This document shows, in pieces, positions 1 through 5,623 of a DNA stretch of 5,623 nt. This stretch comes from Sphingomonas sp. GTDB lineage: Bacteria > Pseudomonadota > Alphaproteobacteria > Sphingomonadales > Sphingomonadaceae. Position 1 is the stretch's first letter. Each line of letters opens with the position of its first letter. A program made the translations under genes and the position numbers. Below the pieces are notes generated by a model, which was given only the letters and a program-made list of their open reading frames with translations, made no database searches and was not told the DNA's origin. The DNA is taken from the NCBI GenBank assembly GCA_019747165.1, contig JAIERC010000147.1:1-5623 (forward strand), read 5' to 3'.

Positions 1-2
1 AC

Positions 3-1088
3 ACCACCAGCGTCACTTATTATTTCAAGCGCAAGGAAGACCTTGCCGCTGCCTGTTTCGAATATACGCTCGAACAACTCCAGCTGATGCTGGAGGATGC
101 GATGAAACAGCCGACACCGCAGCAGCGAGTCGCGCGCTATCTGGCGATCAATATGGATCGGCTCGCGCGCATTCAGCGCGGCGAGGCAACGTCATTCGCC
201 GTGCTTTCAGATCTGCGCGCGATGGAGGAGCCGGTCCGTGGCCGTCTGATGACCGGATGGCGCGATGTGTTCCGCCGGACCCGCGCGCTATGGGGCCCCG
301 GTGAAAGCCGCGCCGAAACCGATCTGAACGGGGCACGCGCGCATGTGTTGCTCGAAAACACCTTTTGGCTGCCGGTTTGGCTGGTGCGCTATGATCCCGA
401 TCAATTCGACCGGGTCGAACAACGGCTGATGGCGGTATTCTCGCAGGGGATTGCTCCAAGCGGCGCGGCCTGGGCGCCAGCCCGGATCGATCTCGACCCC
501 GACGAGGCAGAGCCTGGTCGCGAGGCATTTTTGCTGGCCGCCACAAGGCTGATCAACGAGCTTGGCTATCGCGGCGCATCGGTGCAGAAAATCGCCTCGC
601 AGCTCAACGTGACCAAGGGCAGCTTCTATCATCACCTGGACGCCAAAGACGATTTGGTGATCGCCTGCTACAGGCGCAGCCTGGACACGATCGCCAATGC
701 GCAACGGCTCGCCGGGCTGGAATCGGTTAGCTATTGGCAGCAACTGTCCAGCGTGATTTCGACGCTGCTCGACATTCAGTTTTCCGAACGCGGGCCGCTG
801 ATGCGTACTACGGCGCTTTCCGGGCTGCCGCGATCAGTGCGTAGCGCTATGGTCGATCGATCAAACCGGATTGCACGGCGCTATGCCGGCATGATGACCG
901 ACGGCATTGCCGAAGGATCGATCCGTCCGATCGATCCTCTCATCGCGGCGCAAGCGCTGATGGCGCTGCAAAATCCCGCGTTCGACATGCGCAAATGGGC
1001 CAGCACCATGCCGCGGGAGCGAGCGATTGCTTATTATGCTTCGACAGTGTGTTTCGGGCTGTTCGATAACCGGGTATTGGCGCTGTAA
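3..1088 (+). CDS. Tandem double-domain TetR/AcrR-family transcriptional regulator (5' end outside window)
   Basis: Predicted cytoplasmic ligand-responsive DNA-binding regulator, partial at the left edge. The frame is open from base 3. The ATG at 87 is internal, because the codons before it read TTSVTYYFKRKEDL then AAACFEYTL, which is the recognition-helix end of a TetR HTH. A sensor-like helical region follows (visible residues about 35-150), then a proline/acid-rich linker, then a complete second TetR HTH at about residues 173-221 (bases about 519-665) with the hallmark TKGSFYHHLDAKDDL and ACYRRSL. A second helical C-terminal domain runs to the stop at 1086-1088. The two HTH ends align without gaps over 23 residues (K/R-K-E/D-D-L, then A-C-F/Y and T/S-L). 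Visible length is 361 residues; 30-50 more are probably missing. An ordinary TetR protein has about 190-220 residues, so this is about two units. It is convergent with the MFS gene. Control of the neighbouring transport genes is inferred from proximity only; ligand and operator are unknown. Confidence 0.88.
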   Translation, partial: TTSVTYYFKRKEDLAAACFEYTLEQLQLMLEDAMKQPTPQQRVARYLAINMDRLARIQRGEATSFAVLSDLRAMEEPVRGRLMTGWRDVFRRTRALWGPGESRAETDLNGARAHVLLENTFWLPVWLVRYDPDQFDRVEQRLMAVFSQGIAPSGAAWAPARIDLDPDEAEPGREAFLLAATRLINELGYRGASVQKIASQLNVTKGSFYHHLDAKDDLVIACYRRSLDTIANAQRLAGLESVSYWQQLSSVISTLLDIQFSERGPLMRTTALSGLPRSVRSAMVDRSNRIARRYAGMMTDGIAEGSIRPIDPLIAAQALMALQNPAFDMRKWASTMPRERAIAYYASTVCFGLFDNRVLAL

Positions 1089-1140
1089 ATCACGTGTCGG
1101 TGCTGCTCTGATCTAGCAACCGGCACCTTCGCTGCGTGAT
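1089..1140. terminator. Weak nested inverted repeat between convergent genes, possible bidirectional terminator
   Basis: The 54-bp gap between the TetR stop and the MFS stop holds nested complementary arms: ATCACG (1089-1094) with CGTGAT (1135-1140), GGTGC (1099-1103) with GCACC (1123-1127), and TGCT (1104-1107) with AGCA (1115-1118) around a 7-nt loop. An alternative inner pairing is CGGT (1098-1101) with ACCG (1119-1122). Position between two converging transcripts fits a shared terminator. There is no T-tract on either strand and the arms are interrupted by internal loops, so this is at best a weak or Rho-assisted site and may be chance. Confidence 0.25.
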
Positions 1141-1142
1141 CC

Positions 1143-2453
1143 TCAAGCCACTTTTGCTGCATTCATCCGTTGCAGCAACACGCCAGCGCGCCAGTAATGA
1201 AAGATGGCCCAGGGGGTCAGCAAGCTCGCGCTCATCAGCGCATAACGCAGCGATTCAGCCCCAAAGATCGGCTTGTAGAGATCGCTCAGAATGCCAGTGA
1301 CGCTGGGCCCGAGTCCCAGCCCGATCAGGTTGATCACCAACAGCGTGATCGCCGCCCACACCGCCCGCATCCGGGTTGGTGCCAGCCCCTGGATCAGCGC
1401 AAAGCTAGGCCCAAGATAGCTCGATGCCAGCAGATAGGAGATGATGATGGCAGTGAACCCAGTCGTCAGATCATAAGTGAAATAGAACAACACGGTAAAC
1501 GGCAGGGCTATCAGCTTGAGCGCTGCGACGAACCAGGCCTGAACATGCAGGCCATGGCGCCGCCCTAACGTATCGGCGATCCGCCCGCCCATCACGCCGC
1601 CAAACGCACCCGTAAGCGCAACAGCGGGCGCATAGATCAACGACACCTGCATCAGCGTCATCCCGAAGGAGCGTTGCAGATAGGACGGCCCGAAATTTGC
1701 TGTGGCATAGCCGACCAGCGATGTGATCGTGACGGCCAGGATCAGATGGATCGCAGGGGGGCAGGCAAACAGGCTTTTCAACCCATCAAAAAGCGACGGC
1801 AGCGCCGATGTATCCCGCACCTGCGACGGCGGATCGGACAGGCCACGGCGCGGTTCAACCATCATCAGCCGCACAATGATCGCCAGCACGATGCCCGGCA
1901 GACCAACCGCCGCCATCGCCCAGCGCCAGCCATAAGCGTTGGCAATCACCCCGCCGATAATCGCGCCAAAGCCCCCGCCCAGCACAACGCCGGTTGAATA
2001 AATCCCCATCGCGCCAGCGCGCTTTTCGGGCGGATAGAGATCAGCGATGATCGAATGACTGGGCGGGCTTGACCCCGCTTCCCCCACGCCCACGCCGATC
2101 CGGTAGATCAACAATTGCAGGAATCCTTGCGCGGTACCGCACAGGGCGGTCATCGCGCTCCACAGGGTCAGCGAAATCGCGATGATATCGCGTCGGCTAT
2201 GCCGATCCGCCAGCCACGCAACGGGGATGCCAAGCGTGGCGTAGAACAAGGCGAAGGCAAAACCCGATAGCAAGCCCAATTGGGTATCGCTCAGCCCAAG
2301 ATCGGCCTTGATAAGCTCCAGCAGGATCGAGAGGATATAGCGATCCATGAAACTGAAAAAATAGACCAGCGTCAGCAGCAACAACGTCAGGCTGCGGCGG
2401 CGCAGGGCGAGCTGGTCTGCGGTTTCGATTGGAGAAACACTGATACTGGCCAT
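1143..2453 (-). CDS. Spinster-like MFS transporter
   Basis: Predicted 12-helix inner-membrane secondary transporter of 436 residues, a normal MFS length. Helices by eye fall near 22-44, 58-81, 89-107, 109-129, 148-172, 178-198, 232-254, 268-290, 304-324, 332-352, 364-387 and 402-424. Family signatures: MDRY in helix 1 (residues 36-39), motif A between helices 2 and 3 (AWLADRHSRR, 79-88), its weaker second-half copy (GGRIADTLGRR, 289-299), RIGVGVGEAGSSPPSHSII (118-136) in and after helix 4, and a glycine-rich helix 5 (GVVLGGGFGAIIGG, 155-168). The MDRY and GEAG-SPP combination is typical of bacterial spinster-like carriers; Asp37 is a candidate coupling residue by family analogy. No alternative start codon lies in frame between the ATG and the terminator upstream. 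It lies downstream of the TonB receptor on the same strand, separated by a strong terminator. Substrate and direction of transport cannot be told from sequence. Confidence 0.93.
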   Translation of the reverse strand: MASISVSPIETADQLALRRRSLTLLLLTLVYFFSFMDRYILSILLELIKADLGLSDTQLGLLSGFAFALFYATLGIPVAWLADRHSRRDIIAISLTLWSAMTALCGTAQGFLQLLIYRIGVGVGEAGSSPPSHSIIADLYPPEKRAGAMGIYSTGVVLGGGFGAIIGGVIANAYGWRWAMAAVGLPGIVLAIIVRLMMVEPRRGLSDPPSQVRDTSALPSLFDGLKSLFACPPAIHLILAVTITSLVGYATANFGPSYLQRSFGMTLMQVSLIYAPAVALTGAFGGVMGGRIADTLGRRHGLHVQAWFVAALKLIALPFTVLFYFTYDLTTGFTAIIISYLLASSYLGPSFALIQGLAPTRMRAVWAAITLLVINLIGLGLGPSVTGILSDLYKPIFGAESLRYALMSASLLTPWAIFHYWRAGVLLQRMNAAKVA

Positions 2454-2463
2454 GCGGCAACCG

Positions 2464-2467
2464 TTCC
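2464..2467 (-). promoter_or_regulatory. Weak Shine-Dalgarno-like GGAA upstream of the MFS gene
   Basis: On the - strand, GGAA lies 10 nt before the MFS ATG, which is a longer spacing than usual, and no better purine-rich site is present in the 29-nt leader between the upstream terminator's T-tract and the start codon. This suggests modest translation initiation. No convincing -35/-10 pair is visible in the short leader, so the MFS promoter, if separate, must lie within the terminator region or inside the 3' end of the receptor gene. Confidence 0.3.
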
Positions 2468-2482
2468 AACGACAAAGGGCGG

Positions 2483-2519
2483 AAAAAAAGCCGCCGCCTG
2501 GGATATCCCAGGCGGCGGC
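2483..2519 (-). terminator. Strong intrinsic (Rho-independent) terminator after the TonB receptor gene
   Basis: Bases 2490-2519 are a perfect 30-nt palindrome whose half is GCCGCCGCCTGGGAT. As RNA from the - strand it folds into a very GC-rich stem of about 13 bp with a short GAUAUC-centred tip, followed directly by seven U (2489-2483). It begins 24 nt after the receptor stop codon, the expected place for its terminator. It is one-directional: on the + strand the stem is followed by AAATTTAG and not a T-run. It also lies just upstream of the MFS start, so it would limit transcription from the receptor gene into the MFS gene. Confidence 0.93.
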
Positions 2520-2543
2520 AAATTTAGTCGAACGAGATCACCG

Positions 2544-5500
2544 TCAGAATTTCTGGGTGATGCCGAACTTTGCCGTGATGCCGAGCGGCGATGCCGTGAA
2601 CGGATCATAGTTGAAATCAAGCCGGGCAAAGGGCGGCAGCGTGTTGAGAATGTTGAGCGCTGACAGCGAGATCGTCGTCTTGGTCGGCAGGTTCACCCGA
2701 TAGGTGAAATCAAGCGTTCCGAAAGATCCGATCTGAGCACCGCCCGTCACCGCTGCACCGGCCAGCGCCGCATTGGCACCGAAAACCGAACCGGCAGCCG
2801 TGCTGAAGGAGCGTTGATCGGTATAGCCATCAATATAGTTGTACTGGAGCCGAACGCTGTGGATTGACCGATCGACCTGCAGGAACACGTTACCCTTCAA
2901 TTTTGGCAACGGATAGGCGCTCGTCTGGAAATTGAGTAATCCGACGCCGTCAAAGGCAGGCTGCACGACAATGCCCTCAACCGTGATGTCTCTGGTCCTA
3001 TAGTCGATGACATAGGTACCATTCACGCCGAGCGCGACATCATATTCGCCCACGCCAGCACGATAATTCGCCTGGAAATCAAGGCCTGATGTCGAGACAT
3101 TGGCACTGTTGATCAGCTGGGTCCGCAACCGTTGCACGTTGCCGATCCCACAGCCTGCGGCCGTAAAGGTAAAGCGCGCGCGCAGATTGGCAAAAGCTGG
3201 ATCGGTGCAATTTGCCGCCGTCCCAAACAAGGCACCGACAATACCGGCAACAGGCTCTGCCTCAATCGGGCCGGACACATCATAGCGGAAATAATCAATG
3301 CTGGCGTTAAAGCCGCCTGCATTGAAGATCAGCCCGCCGCCATAGGTTGTTGTTTTTTCCGGCGAAAGATTGGGGTTACCGTTGATGTCAATTGCACGGA
3401 ACGCCGAACCGATGATTTGCAATGAGGTGACATTACCATCAAGATTTGCAGCAGGTGGCCCACGGAAGGTGGTACCCGCACCGCCGCGAATGGCCAACCA
3501 TGGCGTAACCTGCCAACGAACACGCCCCTGCGGATTAAAGGTGGAACCAACGGCACCACCATAATCTTCATACCGGGCAGAGAACTGCACGTTCAGCGTA
3601 TCAGTGACGGGTGCCTGCAATTCACCAAACACCGCGTAAACGCTGCCACGCAGCGTCCGGTTACGGTTCGTACCGAGGAAGCCGAGCGCACCGGTCTGCT
3701 GCGCGCAAATGGCGTTGGCATTCAGCGGTGATCCCGGGCACGGGTTAATCGCCAGGTTCGAATCGGCATTATATTCAATTGCATATTTGTCATGGCGATA
3801 TTGGCCGCCAAGCGCGAAGGAGACGTCCCCGCCGGGCAACTGTAGCCCGGTCTGACCGCTCAATACAGCATCGACGACGATAAGCTGCGTGTTGACCGCC
3901 GACCGCGAGTCCCGAAAGAAATTATCAATCGTCGCCAGATCGTTGACCAGACCAGCGCCCGGCGCCAAGCTAAAGCCAGCCGGAATCCGTGTGCCTGCGA
4001 AATTGGGGTTGACCGCACCGGTCGCACCATTGCTCGCCACCGCGGTCGAGAACGGGTTGAAATAAGTACAACCATTGGTGCCCGCCAGCGCCGTCAACTG
4101 GGCCTGAGTGAGGCCCGCGCGCGATGCCGAGGATGCAAAGGCACAATTAGGGCCGCCGAAACCGGCAAGGGCGTTTTGCAACAGATCGCCAAAGGTATCG
4201 GTACCCTCAATTGCGCGATCATATTCAGAGTAAGTGAAACCGGTATCGAGGTTCAAATTGTTATTAATCTTCCACTCCAGGCCTGCGGTGAACCGGACGG
4301 AATGCGATTCACGCGGACTGAATGCTGCACCGCGATTATTCGTCGCATTCTGGAACAGCGGATTGCCGCCAAGCAAGAAGGGGCGAAACAGCACGGGAAA
4401 TGCACTGATCGGCTGGCCGGGCGCGCAGCCGGCGGCAGCACCATAGAGAGCGCAATAATCACGTTGCGCTGGCGCATAACTTGGCACAATAAACAGGCCC
4501 AGACCGGCCGCGTTCGGCGGAAGCAACGGACTCAGCCCATTGACTGGGTCACCCGACGCCGAAATGAGGTGGTTAAGGCCGTTTACCGAATAGCCCGACG
4601 GCGACAGCGTAGGCAAATAGCTGGGCGAAGTCGTAATCCGCGAGGTAGATGCGCCATAAAGGCCGCTGGCGCTGAACTTCAGATTGGGCGTCAAATCGAT
4701 CTTGGTCTCAACATAGGCTTGCAGGCGCTCTTCGGGTTCAACGAGATTGTCGAACTGGCCAAAATTGGTGAAGCATCGATCGTTGCCAGGGCGCGCAGCC
4801 GGCACACTTCGGAATCCACCAAGCCCTTCGCAGCCGAGGTCGGTAGAAAATACGCTGCCACCAACCAACGGGCCATTGAAATCAAAGTTACCCGGATTGC
4901 CGCCGCCACTATACCCACCTTGTGGATTGTTTTGATAGGGTTGCACGGTGAACGAGCGATCGGTGGTGCGCAATTCCGAGCGGCGCTGGTAACCAAAAGA
5001 CGCAAAAACCAGAAAACCATCCTTGTGATGGCCGAAACTGATCGCGCCGGTATAGTCGCCGTCAGACCCTGGAATATAACGATAGTCGCCCGACGCCTGG
5101 AATCCCTGCTGCTCGCTGCGCGTGATAAAGTTGACCACACCGGCGACCGCATCAGAACCATAAGTGGCGGCAGCGCCATCCTTCAGAATTTCGATCCGGC
5201 CAATAGCGCTTTGCGGCAGCAGGTTGATGTCGACAACTGGCACGCCGGTGCCGGCGCTGACGACGCGCTTGCCATTAAGCAAGACCAAGGTGCGCTGCGG
5301 TCCAAGACCGCGCAAATTGACGCTGGCCACGCCTTCCGACCCCTGAGCGCGCGCATCAAACTGGTTCGCATCGCCGAGCACACCGTTCGAGGTCGGCAGA
5401 TTCTTCAAGAGATCAAGCGCTGTTGGGCTGCCCTGGCGCGACAACTCGTCAGACGTAATCACGTCAACAGGAAGTGCAGCATCTTCGCGCGTACCGCGGA

Positions 5501-5623
5501 TCAGCGATCCGGTGACGACAATGTCGGGGGCAGCTTGCTCTGTGTCATCGCTTTGCGGTAGCGAGGCGGTCTGCGCCGACGCCGGCATGGCGATACCAAG
5601 GGCAAGGACGGAGCAGGCACACG
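2544..5623 (-). CDS. TonB-dependent outer-membrane receptor (5' end outside window)
   Basis: Predicted outer-membrane beta-barrel importer powered by TonB-ExbB-ExbD. The ATG at 5588 is not the true start: the frame stays open to the right edge and reads CACSVLALGIAMPASAQTA, the hydrophobic core and AxA cleavage region of a signal peptide, so the gene starts beyond 5623. Numbering from that ATG: TonB box-like DIVVTGS at 22-28; plug domain about 30-157 with NLRGLGPQRTLVLLNGKRV (91-109) and RIEILKDGAAATYGSDAVAG (131-150); the rest to 1014 is barrel, ending in GITAKFGITQKF with the C-terminal Phe expected for BAM-dependent barrels. No N-terminal STN/secretin-like domain fits between signal peptide and TonB box, so FecA-type signalling is unlikely. 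Ten cysteines of the mature part form five close pairs (253/272, 379/388, 482/507, 617/628, 794/813), likely loop disulfides. The ligand is unknown; the length and plug motifs resemble large sphingomonad receptors. A strong terminator follows, then the MFS gene. Confidence 0.95.
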   Translation of the reverse strand, partial: CACSVLALGIAMPASAQTASLPQSDDTEQAAPDIVVTGSLIRGTREDAALPVDVITSDELSRQGSPTALDLLKNLPTSNGVLGDANQFDARAQGSEGVASVNLRGLGPQRTLVLLNGKRVVSAGTGVPVVDINLLPQSAIGRIEILKDGAAATYGSDAVAGVVNFITRSEQQGFQASGDYRYIPGSDGDYTGAISFGHHKDGFLVFASFGYQRRSELRTTDRSFTVQPYQNNPQGGYSGGGNPGNFDFNGPLVGGSVFSTDLGCEGLGGFRSVPAARPGNDRCFTNFGQFDNLVEPEERLQAYVETKIDLTPNLKFSASGLYGASTSRITTSPSYLPTLSPSGYSVNGLNHLISASGDPVNGLSPLLPPNAAGLGLFIVPSYAPAQRDYCALYGAAAGCAPGQPISAFPVLFRPFLLGGNPLFQNATNNRGAAFSPRESHSVRFTAGLEWKINNNLNLDTGFTYSEYDRAIEGTDTFGDLLQNALAGFGGPNCAFASSASRAGLTQAQLTALAGTNGCTYFNPFSTAVASNGATGAVNPNFAGTRIPAGFSLAPGAGLVNDLATIDNFFRDSRSAVNTQLIVVDAVLSGQTGLQLPGGDVSFALGGQYRHDKYAIEYNADSNLAINPCPGSPLNANAICAQQTGALGFLGTNRNRTLRGSVYAVFGELQAPVTDTLNVQFSARYEDYGGAVGSTFNPQGRVRWQVTPWLAIRGGAGTTFRGPPAANLDGNVTSLQIIGSAFRAIDINGNPNLSPEKTTTYGGGLIFNAGGFNASIDYFRYDVSGPIEAEPVAGIVGALFGTAANCTDPAFANLRARFTFTAAGCGIGNVQRLRTQLINSANVSTSGLDFQANYRAGVGEYDVALGVNGTYVIDYRTRDITVEGIVVQPAFDGVGLLNFQTSAYPLPKLKGNVFLQVDRSIHSVRLQYNYIDGYTDQRSFSTAAGSVFGANAALAGAAVTGGAQIGSFGTLDFTYRVNLPTKTTISLSALNILNTLPPFARLDFNYDPFTASPLGITAKFGITQKF

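Noticed and set aside
148..743. Two - strand open frames (148-546 and 288-743) opposite the TetR gene
   Set aside because: They overlap a confidently recognised TetR coding frame, have low-complexity Arg/Pro/Ala-rich products and no family motifs.
1170..1997. Several + strand open frames opposite the MFS gene
   Set aside because: Their Gln/Arg/His/Pro-rich products are the usual antisense reading of a hydrophobic membrane-protein gene; no domain or ribosome-binding context supports them.
2197..2475. A - strand frame beginning with TTG at 2475 just upstream of the MFS start
   Set aside because: It overlaps the MFS N-terminus in another frame and gives an Arg/Pro/Ala-rich product without motifs. 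The MFS frame gives clear helix 1 and motif A over the same bases.
2490..2519. The perfect 30-nt palindrome considered as a TetR operator
   Set aside because: Its very GC-rich arms, position 24 nt after a stop codon and immediate seven-T run on the - strand fit an intrinsic terminator completely; nothing extra points to an operator.
2280..2663. A + strand open frame crossing the MFS start, the terminator and the receptor 3' end
   Set aside because: It reads through the perfect terminator palindrome and is antisense to two recognised genes; its product is charged and low-complexity.
4419..4803. Exact 15-bp repeat GGGCGCGCAGCCGGC at 4419-4433 and 4789-4803
   Set aside because: The copies are read in different frames of the receptor (AGCAPG versus VPAARPG) and share no flanking similarity, so a chance match in GC-rich coding DNA is the simplest explanation.
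4176..5561. Long open frame of 461 codons on the + strand opposite the TonB receptor gene
   Set aside because: Its codons lie exactly in register with the receptor codons as reverse complements, so an antisense stop would need TTA, CTA or TCA in the receptor, which are rare in GC-rich genes. The predicted protein is rich in Arg, Gln and Ala with no recognisable domain, whereas the receptor strand has clear family motifs.

Overview
The window looks like chromosomal DNA from an alphaproteobacterium, most likely a sphingomonad (Sphingomonas, Novosphingobium, Sphingobium or a relative). The evidence is moderately GC-rich coding sequence, a TonB-dependent receptor (TBDR) with an xIVVTGS-type TonB box right behind the signal peptide, and a spinster-like MFS carrier of a type often found beside such receptors. 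This placement rests on protein style, not on a marker gene.

Three genes fill almost the whole window, and two of them run off its edges. On the + strand, bases 3-1088 hold the 3' portion of a TetR-type regulator. Reading the frame upstream of the first in-window ATG (base 87) shows the recognition-helix end of one TetR helix-turn-helix (HTH), and a second complete TetR HTH lies about 170 residues later, so this appears to be a tandem double-TetR protein. On the - strand, and convergent with it, lie a 436-residue spinster-like MFS transporter (2453-1143) and, upstream of that, a TBDR of about 1000 residues (from beyond 5623 down to 2544). The in-window ATG of the receptor at 5588 falls inside its signal peptide, so its true start lies past the right edge.

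The two convergent stops are separated by 54 bp, which contain only a weak nested inverted repeat. The 90 bp between the receptor and the MFS gene hold a very strong intrinsic terminator (a perfect 30-nt palindrome followed by seven T on the - strand). It sits 24 nt after the receptor stop and ends 29 nt before the MFS start.

A plausible combined role is import of one small molecule: the receptor brings it across the outer membrane using TonB energy, the MFS carrier moves it across the inner membrane (or exports a related compound), and the double-TetR protein may sense it. The substrate cannot be read from the sequence, and control by the TetR protein is inferred only from proximity. There are no RNA genes, CRISPR arrays, mobile elements or gene-sized unexplained gaps. 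I see no wholly new system. The most notable items are the double-TetR architecture and the terminator placed between two functionally linked transport genes.
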